64,000 nucleotides of DNA from assembly GCA_001704765.1 (NCBI GenBank), contig MBFK01000061.1:186001-250000 (forward strand), written 5' to 3'. The stretch comes from Sinorhizobium shofinae (lineage in GTDB: Bacteria; Pseudomonadota; Alphaproteobacteria; Rhizobiales; Rhizobiaceae). Both the position numbers and the translations under genes were made by a program. Shown one piece after another: positions 46,132 to 56,600 of this stretch. The notes beneath the pieces are model-generated. The model made no database searches and had not been told where the DNA came from. It saw only the letters and a program-made list of their open reading frames with translations. Position 1 is the first letter of the stretch. The number at the start of each line of letters is the position of its first letter.

Positions 46132-47192
46132 GTTATCCCGCAAATCCGATCCGAGTGCTCGTTGCCGGGCTTGGCAATATGGGTCGTAGCCATGCGCTCG
46201 CCTATCACGAGAACCCGGGCTTCGAGATCGCCGGCCTCGTCAACCGCTCGAAGGTCGAGCTGCCGGACGCGCTTTCCGGCTACGGGATCCGGTCCTCTTT
46301 CCCGGAGGCGCTCCTCGAACTCAGACCGGAGCTCTGCTCGATCAACACCTATTCCGATAGCCACGCGGCCTATGCGGTGACGGCGATGGAGGCCGGCGCG
46401 CATGTCTTCGTCGAGAAGCCGCTGGCAACGACCGTTGCCGATGCGGAGCGCGTCGTCGCCTGCGCCCGGGCCAATGGCCGCAAGCTCATTGTCGGCTATA
46501 TCCTGCGCCACCATCCATCCTGGATGCGGCTGATCGCCGAGGCGCGCAACCTCGGGCCGCCCTATGTCTTCCGCATGAACCTGAACCAGCAGTCGAGCGG
46601 GCAGACCTGGGCGACGCACAAGTCCCTGATGCAGACGACATCGCCAATCGTCGATTGCGGCGTCCACTATGTCGACGTGATGTGCCAGATCACCGACGCC
46701 AGGCCCGTCGAGGTGCGCGGCATGGGCTTAAGGCTCTCGAACGAGGTCGCCGGCGACATGTACAATTACGGGCACCTGCAGGTCATCTTCGAGGACGGTT
46801 CGGTCGGCTGGTACGAGGCCGGCTGGGGGCCGATGATCTCCGAGACCGCCTTCTTCGTGAAGGATGTGATCTCCCCGAATGGATCCGTGTCGATCGTCAT
46901 GGACCAGGCGGCCAAGTCCGATGACATCGACGTACACACCAAGACCGCCGTCATCCGCCTGCACAGCGCGGCGAGCGGTCCGGACGGCCGTTTCCTCAAG
47001 CCCGACGAGGACCTTCGGATGGAAGGCGAACCGGGCCACCAGGACCTTTGCGACCGCGAACAGGCCTTCGTGCTCAAGGCCATTCACGAAGACATCAATC
47101 TCGACCGGCATATGGACGATGCGGTGCAGTCGCTACGCATCTGCCTGGCGGCGGACGAAAGCGTTCGCACCGGCAGGCCGGTCAAGCTCTAA
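46128..47192 (+). CDS. Gfo/Idh/MocA-family NAD(P)-dependent oxidoreductase
   Basis: A 354-residue dehydrogenase. The Rossmann motif [18 protein letters not shown] is at the N-terminus, with the lysine motif [14 protein letters not shown] (catalytic EKP) and [10 protein letters not shown]. It lies between the permease and ATPase genes of the importer, so it should oxidise or epimerise the imported sugar or a derivative. The precise substrate is unknown; it is not a step of the known NagA-NagB route. Confidence 0.9.
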   Translation: MSYPANPIRVLVAGLGNMGRSHALAYHENPGFEIAGLVNRSKVELPDALSGYGIRSSFPEALLELRPELCSINTYSDSHAAYAVTAMEAGAHVFVEKPLATTVADAERVVACARANGRKLIVGYILRHHPSWMRLIAEARNLGPPYVFRMNLNQQSSGQTWATHKSLMQTTSPIVDCGVHYVDVMCQITDARPVEVRGMGLRLSNEVAGDMYNYGHLQVIFEDGSVGWYEAGWGPMISETAFFVKDVISPNGSVSIVMDQAAKSDDIDVHTKTAVIRLHSAASGPDGRFLKPDEDLRMEGEPGHQDLCDREQAFVLKAIHEDINLDRHMDDAVQSLRICLAADESVRTGRPVKL

Positions 47193-47209
47193 CCCAAGAG
47201 GGGCGACAC

Positions 47210-48220
47210 GTGGGATCACTGCAACTTAAATCCATCCGCAAGGCCTATGGCGGCCATGAGGTGCTGAAGGGCATCGACCTCGAGGTGAAGGACGGCGAAT
47301 TCGTCATCTTCGTCGGTCCCTCGGGCTGCGGAAAATCGACCCTGCTGCGAACCATCGCCGGCCTCGAGGACGCGACCTCCGGAAGCGTGCAGATCGACGG
47401 CGTCGAAGTCGGCCATGTCGCACCCGCCAAGCGCGGCATCGCCATGGTCTTCCAGTCCTATGCGCTCTACCCGCACCTGACGGTGAAGGACAATATGGGC
47501 CTCGGGCTGAAGCAGGCCGGCGTGCCGAGGACCGAGATCGACGAGAAGGTCGGCAAGGCGGCCGGCATGCTGTCGCTGGAACCTTATCTCGCCCGCCGCC
47601 CGGCCGAGCTTTCCGGCGGGCAGCGCCAGCGCGTGGCGATCGGCCGCGCCATCGTGCGCGAGCCGAAGCTCTTCCTCTTCGACGAGCCGCTGTCGAACCT
47701 CGATGCGGCGCTGCGGGTCAACACTCGCCTTGAAATCGCCCGGCTGCATCGCAGCCTCAGGGCAACGATGATCTATGTCACCCATGATCAGGTCGAGGCG
47801 ATGACGCTTGCCGACAAGATCGTCGTGCTGAACGGGGGACGCATTGAACAGGTCGGCTCGCCGATGGAACTCTACAACCGTCCTGCCAATCTCTTCGTCG
47901 CCGGCTTCATCGGCTCGCCGCAGATGAACTTCATTGACGGCGACAGGTTCGGCGACGGTACGGCGAAGACGGTCGGCATCCGCCCCGAACATATCGGCCT
48001 CTCGCGCGACGGCGGCGACTGGAAGGCGAAGGTCATCCATGTCGAGCATCTCGGCGCCGACACCATCGTCTATCTCGAGTCCGACGAGGTCGGGCCGCTC
48101 ACAGTGCGGCTTTTCGGCGAGCACCGCTATGCGGCGGACGAAGTCGTCCACGCCACCCCTGTCATCGGCGGCATGCACCGATTCGACGCCGATGGCCAGG
48201 TGATCAGTTCCGGTCATTAA
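47210..48220 (+). CDS. ABC sugar importer ATPase (UgpC/MsmK/MalK-like)
   Basis: A 336-residue ATPase starting at GTG, preceded by AAGAGGGGCGACAC. It has Walker [17 protein letters not shown], signature [16 protein letters not shown], Walker [14 protein letters not shown] and a C-terminal OB-type regulatory domain ([15 protein letters not shown]). It powers the importer made of the preceding genes. It ends the operon at a terminator. Confidence 0.95.
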   Translation: MGSLQLKSIRKAYGGHEVLKGIDLEVKDGEFVIFVGPSGCGKSTLLRTIAGLEDATSGSVQIDGVEVGHVAPAKRGIAMVFQSYALYPHLTVKDNMGLGLKQAGVPRTEIDEKVGKAAGMLSLEPYLARRPAELSGGQRQRVAIGRAIVREPKLFLFDEPLSNLDAALRVNTRLEIARLHRSLRATMIYVTHDQVEAMTLADKIVVLNGGRIEQVGSPMELYNRPANLFVAGFIGSPQMNFIDGDRFGDGTAKTVGIRPEHIGLSRDGGDWKAKVIHVEHLGADTIVYLESDEVGPLTVRLFGEHRYAADEVVHATPVIGGMHRFDADGQVISSGH

Positions 48221-48279
48221 CGCCGCGAAACGACACAAGAGGGACGCTTGAATGGGATCACGGCTGCGTGATCCCGCAA

Positions 48280-48316
48280 GGCCGCAGCATGGAAAGTGCT
48301 GCGGCCTTTGGCTTTT
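48280..48316 (+). terminator. Terminator of the sugar-importer operon
   Basis: GGCCGCAGCA and TGCTGCGGCC pair around TGGAAAG and run into TTTGGCTTTT. A second hairpin (GGGATCACG/CGTGATCCC) at 48254-48275 precedes it. Confidence 0.75.
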
Positions 48317-48344
48317 CGCGGTGCGCGGCAGCGGGCTTATTCTG

Positions 48345-48373
48345 TTGCATTGCGGCAAAGATTAACATACATT
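48345..48373 (+). promoter_or_regulatory. Promoter of the RND efflux operon
   Basis: TTGCAT, 17 bases, TACATT. The -10 element lies inside the palindrome at 48363-48388. Transcription should start near 48380, about 100 bases before the gene. Confidence 0.55.
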
Positions 48374-48388
48374 CCTGTTTGTATATTA
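48363..48388. promoter_or_regulatory. TetR-type operator palindrome over the RND promoter
   Basis: TAACATACA, eight bases, TGTATATTA is an inverted repeat with eight of nine pairs matching. It resembles AcrR operators (ACATACATT type). Its overlap with the -10 element fits repression by the TetR gene downstream of the pump. Confidence 0.62.
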
Positions 48389-48476
48389 GCTTTCCGGTAT
48401 CTTCGCGGGATTCCGGCTCCGCTTCATCATCTCACCGACGGACCGCGCGGCAGGCGCCGCGGGCGGTCCTTTGCAT

Positions 48477-49703
48477 ATGGACATTGCGATGCATATGAAC
48501 CGACCGATACTGGCCGCCTCGCTGGCAGCAACCGTGCTCTTTCTCGCCGGCTGCCAGAAGAACGAAGAGCAGCAGGCCGCAGCCCCGGCCTTTCCTCCGG
48601 CGGCGGTCTCCGTCTTCACGACGTCAGCGGAACCCTTGCCGATCACCAACGAGCTTCCCGGGCGCATTACGCCGACGCGGATCGCCGAGGTTCGGCCGCG
48701 CATTTCCGGCATCGTCGTCGAACGGGTGTTCGAGCAGGGCACGATGGTCAAGCAAGGGGACGTGCTCTACCGGATCGACCCGGCGCCGTTCCAGGTCAAG
48801 GTCGACAGCGCCGAAGCGACGCTGAAACGGGCGCTTGCCGTGCGGGACCAGGCTAAACAGACTGCCAATCGGCAGTCGCGGCTGAAGGAGGCGCAGGTCG
48901 CAGCGGTTCAACAATTTGACGACGCGATCGCGGCGCTTGCCCAAGCCGAGGCCGATGTCGGCATTGCCGAAGCGGGCCTCGCGGAGGCGAAGCTCAACCT
49001 CGAATATGCCGATGTCACTGCCCCGATCAGCGGCCGGATCGGCCGGGCGCTCATCACCGAGGGTGCGCTCGTCAGCGCCAACGGTTCGGAAAACCTGGCA
49101 ACCATCCAGCAGCTCGATCCGATCTACGCCGACTTCACGCAGTCGGCGACCGACCTTATCCGGCTGCGCAAGGCGTTGCAGGACGGCCAGCTGATCAGCG
49201 CCAAGAACGAAGCGGAGGTGCAGCTCATCCTCGATGACGGCACGCCCTATGGCTTGAAGGGCCGGCTGCTCTTTTCCGAGGCCGCGGTTGATGCGACGAC
49301 CGGTCAGGTGACGCTTCGTGGCGAGTTTCCCAATCCCAATAATGATCTGCTGCCGGGCATGTATGTGCGCGTGCAGATCCAGCAAGGGCTGGAAAAGGAC
49401 GCGATTACCGTTCCACAGCAGGCGGTGCAGCGCAACAATGCCGGCCAGTCCCAGGTCTATGTCGTCACCCCCGACAAGAAGGTCGAGTTCCGCAACGTCA
49501 CGCTCGGGCGGACGGTCGGCGAGCGCTGGCAGGTGACCGCCGGCCTAAAGTCCGGTGAAAAGGTCATCGTCGAAGGCTTCCAGAAGATCGGCCCCGGCGC
49601 GCCGGTGGAACCGGCCGACTGGGACCCGAACGCGAAGCCCGGTACCGAACAGGCACGCGCCTCGGCGGCCGCCGGCGACAAGTCCGCCACCGCAGTGAAG
49701 TGA
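48477..49703 (+). CDS. smeA: RND efflux membrane-fusion lipoprotein
   Basis: About 408 residues. A lipoprotein signal ends in the lipobox LAGC. Then come the biotinyl-lipoyl half-motifs (RPRISGIVVERVFEQGTMVK; YADVTAPISGRIGRAL), a helical hairpin, and the beta-barrel and membrane-proximal domains typical of AcrA/MexA. It joins the inner-membrane pump to an outer-membrane channel encoded elsewhere. Several in-frame ATGs (48477, 48489, 48495) are possible, none with a strong ribosome site. I link it to S. meliloti SmeA by gene order and remembered description. Confidence 0.88.
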   Translation: MDIAMHMNRPILAASLAATVLFLAGCQKNEEQQAAAPAFPPAAVSVFTTSAEPLPITNELPGRITPTRIAEVRPRISGIVVERVFEQGTMVKQGDVLYRIDPAPFQVKVDSAEATLKRALAVRDQAKQTANRQSRLKEAQVAAVQQFDDAIAALAQAEADVGIAEAGLAEAKLNLEYADVTAPISGRIGRALITEGALVSANGSENLATIQQLDPIYADFTQSATDLIRLRKALQDGQLISAKNEAEVQLILDDGTPYGLKGRLLFSEAAVDATTGQVTLRGEFPNPNNDLLPGMYVRVQIQQGLEKDAITVPQQAVQRNNAGQSQVYVVTPDKKVEFRNVTLGRTVGERWQVTAGLKSGEKVIVEGFQKIGPGAPVEPADWDPNAKPGTEQARASAAAGDKSATAVK

Positions 49704-49713
49704 GAGCCTACTT

Positions 49714-52700
49714 ATGCCCAGCTTTTTCATAGACAGGCCGATCTTTGCCTGGGTGGTGGCGATCTTCATCATGGTCGCCGGCATCATTGCGGTCCCGTTG
49801 CTGCCGGTTTCGCAATATCCGGACGTCGCCCCGCCGCAGATCTCGATCAACACCACCTATCCCGGCGCCTCGTCGCAGGACACATATCAGAGCGTCACGC
49901 GACTGATCGAGGATGAGCTGAACGGCGTCGAGGGCCTGCTTTACTTCGAATCGACGACGAGTGCCTCCGGCTCGGTGGAGATCAACGCCACCTTCGCTCC
50001 GGGCAGCGACCCGAGCGAGGCCTCAGTCGATATCCAGAACCGGGTACAACGCGTCGAGCCGCGGCTGCCTGACTCGGTTAAACAGCAGGGCGTCCAGGTG
50101 GACGAGGCCGGCTCCGGCTTTCTGCTGATTATCTCGCTCACCTCGACCGACGGGTCGATGGACGCGATCGGCCTCGGCGACTATCTGAGCCGCAACGTCT
50201 TGAGCGAGATCCAGCGCGTCCCCGGCGTCGGCCGCGCCCAGCTCTTTGCAACCGAGCGCTCGATGCGCGTCTGGCTCGATCCGGACAAGATGCTCGGCCT
50301 CAACCTGACTGCCGCTGACGTGACCGCGGCGATCCAGGCGCAGAACGCCCAGATCGCCTCGGGCTCGATCGGCGCCCAGCCGAACCCGATCACCCAGCAG
50401 ATCAGCGCCCCGGTGGTGATCAAGGGCCAGCTTTCGTCGCCCCAGGAATTCGGCGCCATCGTGCTTCGCGCCAATGCCGACGGATCCGCCGTGCGGCTGC
50501 GCGACGTCGCCCGTATCGAGATCGGCGGCGAGAGCTATTCCTTCTCGACGCGCCTCAACGGCAAGCCCTCGGCCGCCATCGCCGTGCAGCTCTCGCCGAG
50601 CGGCAATGCGATCTCGACCTCGGAGGCGATCAAGGCGCGCATGGACGAGCTCGCCGAATTCTTCCCGCCGGGGCTCGAATATTCCATTCCCTACGACACA
50701 TCGCCCTTCGTCGCCGTCTCGATCGAGAAGGTGGTGGAGACGCTCGTCGAAGCCGTCGCGCTCGTCTTCCTGGTGATGTTCCTGTTCCTGCAGAACATCC
50801 GCTACACGATCATCCCGACGCTGGTCGTGCCGGTCGCCCTTCTCGGCACCTGCGCGGTCATGCTGGCGATGGGCTTCTCCATCAACGTCTTGACCATGTT
50901 CGGCATGGTGCTGGCGATCGGCATCCTCGTCGACGATGCGATCATCGTCGTCGAGAACGTCGAGCGCATCATGTCGGAGGAGGGACTGACGCCGAAGGAG
51001 GCGACCCGCAAGGCGATGAAGCAGATCACTGGCGCGGTCATCGGCATCACGCTCGTGCTCGCCTCGGTGTTCATTCCGATGGCCTTCTTCCCGGGCGCCG
51101 TCGGCGTGATCTACCGCCAATTCAGCCTGACCATGGTCGTTTCGATCCTGTTTTCGGCGCTGCTTGCGCTGTCGCTGACGCCGGCGCTCTGCGCGAGCTT
51201 CCTGAAGCAGGTTCCGAAGGGCCACCATCACGCCAAGCGCGGCTTCTTCGGCTGGTTCAACCGCAGCTTCGACCGGACCTCACGCGGCTATACCGGCATT
51301 GTCGGACGTCTCGTGACGCGCACCGGCCGCTTCATGATCATCTACCTGGCGCTGCTCGGAGGCCTCGCCTGGGCCTTCCTGCAGCTTCCCTCGTCCTTCC
51401 TGCCGGACGAGGACCAGGGCTATGTCATCGTCATGATGCAATTGCCGTCTGAGGCGACCGGGAACCGCACGACCGAGGTTATCGAAAAGGCGGAAAAGAT
51501 CTTCGGCCAGGAGCCGGCCGTCGACCGTATCGTCGCGATCAACGGCTTCTCCTTCTTCGGCACCGGCCAGAATGCGGGCCTCGCCTTCGTGACGCTCAAG
51601 GACTGGAGCGAACGTGACGCGAGCAACGCCGCCCAGTCGATCGCCGGCCGCGCCACGATGGCGATGAGCCAGATCAAGGACGCGATCAGCTTCGCGCTGT
51701 CGCCGCCGGCGATCCAGGGCCTCGGCACCACTGGCGGCTTCTCCTTCCGCCTGCAGGACCGAGCCAGGCTCGGCGAAGCGGCACTTGCGCAGGCGCGCGA
51801 CCAGCTTCTCGGCCTTGCCTCCCAAAGCAAGATCGTGGCCAGCGTTCGCTTCGAGGGCATGCCGGATGCGGCCCAGGTCAACGTGATTATCGATCGCGAG
51901 AAGGCCAACACCTTCGGGGTCACCTTTGCCGACATCAACTCGACGATCTCGACCAATCTCGGATCGTCCTATGTCAACGACTTCCCGAATGCCGGCCGCA
52001 TGCAGCGCGTGACGGTGCAGGCGGACGAGAGCCAACGGATGCAGACGGCCGATCTTTTGAACCTCAATGTCCGCAATTCGAACGGCGGCATGGTTCCGCT
52101 CTCGGCCTTCGCGAGCATCGAATGGATCAAGGCTCCGACGCAGACCGTCGGCTACAACGGCTATCCGGCTGTCCGCATCAGCGGCGAGGCTGCTCCCGGA
52201 TACTCCTCGGGCGATGCGATCGCAGAGATGGAACGGCTGGCTGCCCAGCTTCCGGCGGGCTTCGGCTATGAATGGACCGGGCAATCGCTGCAGGAAATCC
52301 AGTCGGGCTCGCAGGCGCCGCTGCTCATCGCGCTCTCCTGCCTGCTTGTCTTCCTGTGCCTGGCTGCGCTTTACGAGAGCTGGTCAATCCCCGTCTCGGT
52401 CATCATGGTCGTGCCGCTCGGGGTGATCGGCGCGGTGCTGGCGGTGACGATGCGCGACATGCCGAACGACGTCTACTTCAAGGTCGGCCTGATCGCGATC
52501 ATCGGGCTCTCGGCGAAGAACGCCATCCTGATCATCGAGTTCGCCAAGGAACTCCGTGAACAGGGCAAGTCGTTGATCGACGCGACGCTCGAAGCCACAC
52601 ATCTGCGCTTCCGGCCGATCCTCATGACGTCGCTTGCCTTCACCCTCGGCGTGCTGCCGCTGGCGATCGCGACCGGCGCAAGCTCCGGAAGCCAGCGCGC

Positions 52701-52860
52701 CATCGGCACCGGCGTCATGGGCGGCATGATCTCGGCCACGGTGCTAGCGATCTTCTTCGTGCCGGTCTTCTTCGTGTTCGTCATGAAGATCTTCGGACGA
52801 AGAAAAGCAACCGGCGCGGCACCGCAAGCCGCATCCGAGAGCGCCACTCCGGCCGAATAA
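49714..52860 (+). CDS. smeB: RND multidrug efflux pump inner-membrane subunit (HAE1 family)
   Basis: A 1048-residue AcrB-type proton antiporter with 12 helices and two large periplasmic loops. The N-terminus MPSFFIDRPIFAWVVAIFIM is the family hallmark. The helix-4 aspartates (GILVDDAIIVVENVER) carry protons. It extrudes drugs and amphiphilic compounds. The gene is 11 bases after smeA. A GC-rich stem (ACGGCCCGCC/GGCGGGCCGT, 52872-52897) separates it from the regulator. Confidence 0.94.
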   Translation: MPSFFIDRPIFAWVVAIFIMVAGIIAVPLLPVSQYPDVAPPQISINTTYPGASSQDTYQSVTRLIEDELNGVEGLLYFESTTSASGSVEINATFAPGSDPSEASVDIQNRVQRVEPRLPDSVKQQGVQVDEAGSGFLLIISLTSTDGSMDAIGLGDYLSRNVLSEIQRVPGVGRAQLFATERSMRVWLDPDKMLGLNLTAADVTAAIQAQNAQIASGSIGAQPNPITQQISAPVVIKGQLSSPQEFGAIVLRANADGSAVRLRDVARIEIGGESYSFSTRLNGKPSAAIAVQLSPSGNAISTSEAIKARMDELAEFFPPGLEYSIPYDTSPFVAVSIEKVVETLVEAVALVFLVMFLFLQNIRYTIIPTLVVPVALLGTCAVMLAMGFSINVLTMFGMVLAIGILVDDAIIVVENVERIMSEEGLTPKEATRKAMKQITGAVIGITLVLASVFIPMAFFPGAVGVIYRQFSLTMVVSILFSALLALSLTPALCASFLKQVPKGHHHAKRGFFGWFNRSFDRTSRGYTGIVGRLVTRTGRFMIIYLALLGGLAWAFLQLPSSFLPDEDQGYVIVMMQLPSEATGNRTTEVIEKAEKIFGQEPAVDRIVAINGFSFFGTGQNAGLAFVTLKDWSERDASNAAQSIAGRATMAMSQIKDAISFALSPPAIQGLGTTGGFSFRLQDRARLGEAALAQARDQLLGLASQSKIVASVRFEGMPDAAQVNVIIDREKANTFGVTFADINSTISTNLGSSYVNDFPNAGRMQRVTVQADESQRMQTADLLNLNVRNSNGGMVPLSAFASIEWIKAPTQTVGYNGYPAVRISGEAAPGYSSGDAIAEMERLAAQLPAGFGYEWTGQSLQEIQSGSQAPLLIALSCLLVFLCLAALYESWSIPVSVIMVVPLGVIGAVLAVTMRDMPNDVYFKVGLIAIIGLSAKNAILIIEFAKELREQGKSLIDATLEATHLRFRPILMTSLAFTLGVLPLAIATGASSGSQRAIGTGVMGGMISATVLAIFFVPVFFVFVMKIFGRRKATGAAPQAASESATPAE

Positions 52861-52912
52861 CGCGTAATAACGGCCCGCCCTCACCGGCGGGCCGTCGAGT
52901 AAGGAGAAAAAG

Positions 52913-53551
52913 ATGCGCCGAACCAAGGCCGAGGCCGAGGAAACCCGAAGGAAGATCCTGAGCGCCGCCGAGCGCGTCTTCTACAAGAAGGGTGTCTCCG
53001 GCACGACCCTCGAGGAGATTGCCAGTGAAGCCGGCGTGACGCGCGGCGCCATCTACTGGCACTTCGCCAACAAGACCGACCTTTTCCTGGCGCTCTACGA
53101 TGAGGTGCCGCTGCCGCAGGAAGACATGGTCGCGCGCGACATCGAGACCGAGGCCTCAGACACGCTTGCCATCGTCGAATCAGCGATCGGCGATTGGCTC
53201 GAAATGCTCGCCAAGGACGAGCAACGGCAGCGCATTCTCACCATCATGCTCAGATGCGACTACGACGACGAAATGTTGACCGTGCTCGACCGTCAGAAGC
53301 AGATGGAGGAGCGTCACAGCGCCATGCTCGACTTGGCCTTCGCCCGCGCGCTGGAGCGAGGGCAGTTGCAGGAGAGCTGGACACCCGCTTCCGCCGTCCG
53401 GACGCTGCACTGGATGATGTTGGGCCTCTGTACGGAATGGCTGCTTTTCGGCCGCCGCTTCGATCTGGCGGCCGAGGGACGAGAGACGCTCAGACGCCTC
53501 TTCGCCAGTTTCCGGCGGGTGCAGGAAAAAAACGAGCAGGTCCCGGCCTGA
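52913..53551 (+). CDS. smeR: TetR-family repressor of the RND pump
   Basis: A 212-residue AcrR-type regulator. The HTH region includes GVSGTTLEEIASEAGVTRGA followed by IYWHFANKTDLF, and the C-terminal domain binds ligands. It lies directly after smeB on the same strand, and the preceding AAGGAGAAAAAG is a strong ribosome site. It probably represses smeAB through the palindrome at 48363. It may be autoregulated through the same transcript. Confidence 0.9.
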   Translation: MRRTKAEAEETRRKILSAAERVFYKKGVSGTTLEEIASEAGVTRGAIYWHFANKTDLFLALYDEVPLPQEDMVARDIETEASDTLAIVESAIGDWLEMLAKDEQRQRILTIMLRCDYDDEMLTVLDRQKQMEERHSAMLDLAFARALERGQLQESWTPASAVRTLHWMMLGLCTEWLLFGRRFDLAAEGRETLRRLFASFRRVQEKNEQVPA

Positions 53552-53637
53552 GAGCCGTATTGAAAGTCGGCCCACGACTCGACTAAAGACCACTGTGCTC
53601 AGGGCCCATCGCGAGTTCTGACCTTGGCCGACTGCTC

Positions 53638-56600
53638 CTAGTGCGCCTCGTCCCAATTCTGTGCGGCACGGGCATCCACCTTCAACGGCACCCGCATGTC
53701 GAGCGCCGGCATTGCCGCATTCTCCATGACCGAAACGATCACCGGAAGGGTGCGCTCGATTTCGCTCTCCTCGACCTCGAAGATCAGTTCGTCATGCACC
53801 TGTAGCAGCATGCGCGCGGAAAGCTTCGCCTCCTCCAGCGCCGGTTCCATTTTTACCATGGCGCGGCGGATGATATCGGCGGCCGAGCCCTGGATCGGCG
53901 CATTGATCGAAGCACGCTCGTTGAAGGCGCGCATCGACGGGTTGGAGGAGCGGATATCCGGATAATGGGCGCGGCGGCCGAAGATCGTCTCGACATAACC
54001 ATGCTCGCGGGCAAAGGCCTTGGTGCTTTCCATGTAGTCGCGAATGCCCGGAAAGCGCTCGAAATATCGCTTGATATAGTCGCCCGCCTCCGAGCGCTCG
54101 ATCGAAAGCTGGTTGGCGAGGCCGAAGGCGGAGATGCCGTAGATGATGCCGAAATTGATCGCCTTGGCGCGCCGGCGGATCTCGTTCGGCATGCCGTCGA
54201 CCGGCACGCCGAACATTTCGGAAGCCGTCATCGCGTGAATGTCGACACCGTCCGCGAAGGCCTGGCGAAGCTGTGGAATATCGGCGACGTGGGCAAGCAC
54301 CCGAAGCTCGATCTGGCTATAGTCCGCCGAGACCAGCTTGTGGCCCGGCGTCGCGACGAAGGCGGTGCGGATCTTGCGGCCCTCGGCGGTCCTGACCGGA
54401 ATGTTCTGCAGGTTCGGCTCGGAAGAGGAAAGTCGCCCCGTCGTGGTGGCGGCGAGCGCGTAGCAGGTGTGGACGCGCCTTGTTTCCGGATGCACGAAGC
54501 CCGGCAGCGCGTCGGTATAGGTGGATTTGAGTTTGGTGAGCTGGCGCCAGTCGACGATCTTGCGCGGCAGCTCGTGGCCGGCGGCGGCGAGATCCTCGAG
54601 CACCTGGGCCGAGGTCGACCATTGCCCGGTCTTCGTCTTCGATCCGCCCGGAAAGCCCATCTTGCCGAACAGGATATCGCCGAGCTGCTTCGGCGAGCCA
54701 ATGGTGAAGGTCTCGCCCGCGAGGCGATAAATCTCGTCCTCGAGCGCCGCAGCCCCCTGCGCCAGCTCGCCGGAGAGGCGTGAGAGAATCTGGCGGTCGA
54801 CGGTGATGCCGCGCTCTTCCATGTGCGCCAGTACGGCGATCAGCGGCCTTTCGAGGCGCTCATAGACGCGCGTCAGGCCCTTGGCGGCAAGTTTCGGCTT
54901 CAAGACGTGCCAGAGGCGGAGCGTGACATCTGCGTCCTCGGCCGCGTAGGCGGTCGCCTTGTCGATGTCGACGAAGTCGAAGCTCACCGACGCCTTGCCG
55001 GTGCCGGCAATGTCCTTGTAGGCGATCGGGGTATGGCCGAGCCAGCGCTCGGAGAGCGTATCCATGCCGTGCGTGCCATTGCCGGCATCGATCACATAGG
55101 ACATCAGCATCGTGTCGTCGAAGCTTTGCAAGGTGATGCCGTGCCGCTTTATGACGAGATAGTCGTATTTCAGGTTCTGGGCCACCTTGAGCACGGATGG
55201 GTCTTCAAGCAAGGCCTTTAGCCGGCTCAGCGCCTCGCGTGTCGGCACCTGGTCTTCCACCAGACCGCCGCCCAGGAGATCGCCGACGCCGCTCTTGTGG
55301 ATGAGCGGCACATAGGCAGCGCGGATCTTGCCGCCCAGGGGATTGGCGCCATAGTCCGCGATCGCCAGCGAGAAGCCGACCAGGTCCGCCTGCATCGGGT
55401 CGAGTGAGGTCGTCTCCGTGTCGAAGCCGAAGAGCCCCGCCTCGCGCGCATCGGCGATCCAGCGATCGAGGGTCTCGAGATCGCGAATCGTCACATAGGC
55501 CGAATGGTCGAACGGAGCCTTGGCAAAGAATTCGGTGCGCGCCTGCGCCAGCCCCTGCGGCGTCGCACCGGTGACATCCGCGTCGCCCTTGTCCGTGAGG
55601 AACGAAACCGCCGCCTTCGCCGCATTGCCGCGCGGCGGCGCGGCGCTCGACGATGCCGGCGTCGGCGGCGGCCCGGCGGCCTCACCCACGTCGAGGTCGG
55701 GACCATGCGCGGCGGCACCCCATTCGACCGGCACATGCGCCGGCTCAACCGCCTCCGCATCCGTATCGGTCGCCGCCGCGACGCGGCGCGTCAAAGTGTT
55801 GAATTCCATCGTCTTCAGGAAGGCGATGAGCTTCGGGCCGTCCTGCGAATCGAGCCGCAGATCCTCGAGCGGCACGTCAAGCGGCGTGTCCTTCCTCAAG
55901 GTGACGAGCTCGCGCGACAGGCGCGCCAACTCGGCATTGGCGATGATCGACTCGCGCCGTTTCTGCTGTTTGATCTCGCCGGCCCGCGCAAGCAGCGTGT
56001 CGAGGTCGCCATACTCCTCCAGGAGCTGGGCCGCGGTCTTCGGGCCTATGCCCGGAATGCCGGGGACGTTGTCTGTCGAATCGCCGGTCATCGCCTGGAG
56101 ATCGATCATCTTCTCCGGCGGCACGCCCCATTTCTCGATCACGTCGGGGATGGTGATCTGCTTGTCCTTCATGCTGTCGTACATCGACACATTGGGCGTG
56201 ACCAATTGCATGAGGTCCTTGTCGGAGGAGACGATGGTGACGCCGGCGCCCGCCTCCTCGGCAAGCCGCGCATAGGTCGCGATCAGGTCGTCCGCCTCAT
56301 AGCCTTCCTTCTCGATGCAGGGCAGGTTGAAGGCGCGGGTAGCATGGCGGATCAGCCCGAATTGCGGGATCAGGTCTTCCGGGGGCGCGGTGCGGTTCGC
56401 CTTGTACTGGTCGTAGAGCGTGTTGCGGAAGGTCTTCGAGGAATAGTCGAAAATCACCGCGAAATGCGTCGGCGTCACGCCGACCGAGGTGTCGCGCGCG
56501 TCGGTCAAAAGCTTCCAGAGCATGTTGCAGAAGCCGGCGACCGCATTGACCGGAAGCCCGTCCGACTTGCGGTTGAGCGGCGGGATGGCGTGGAACGCCC

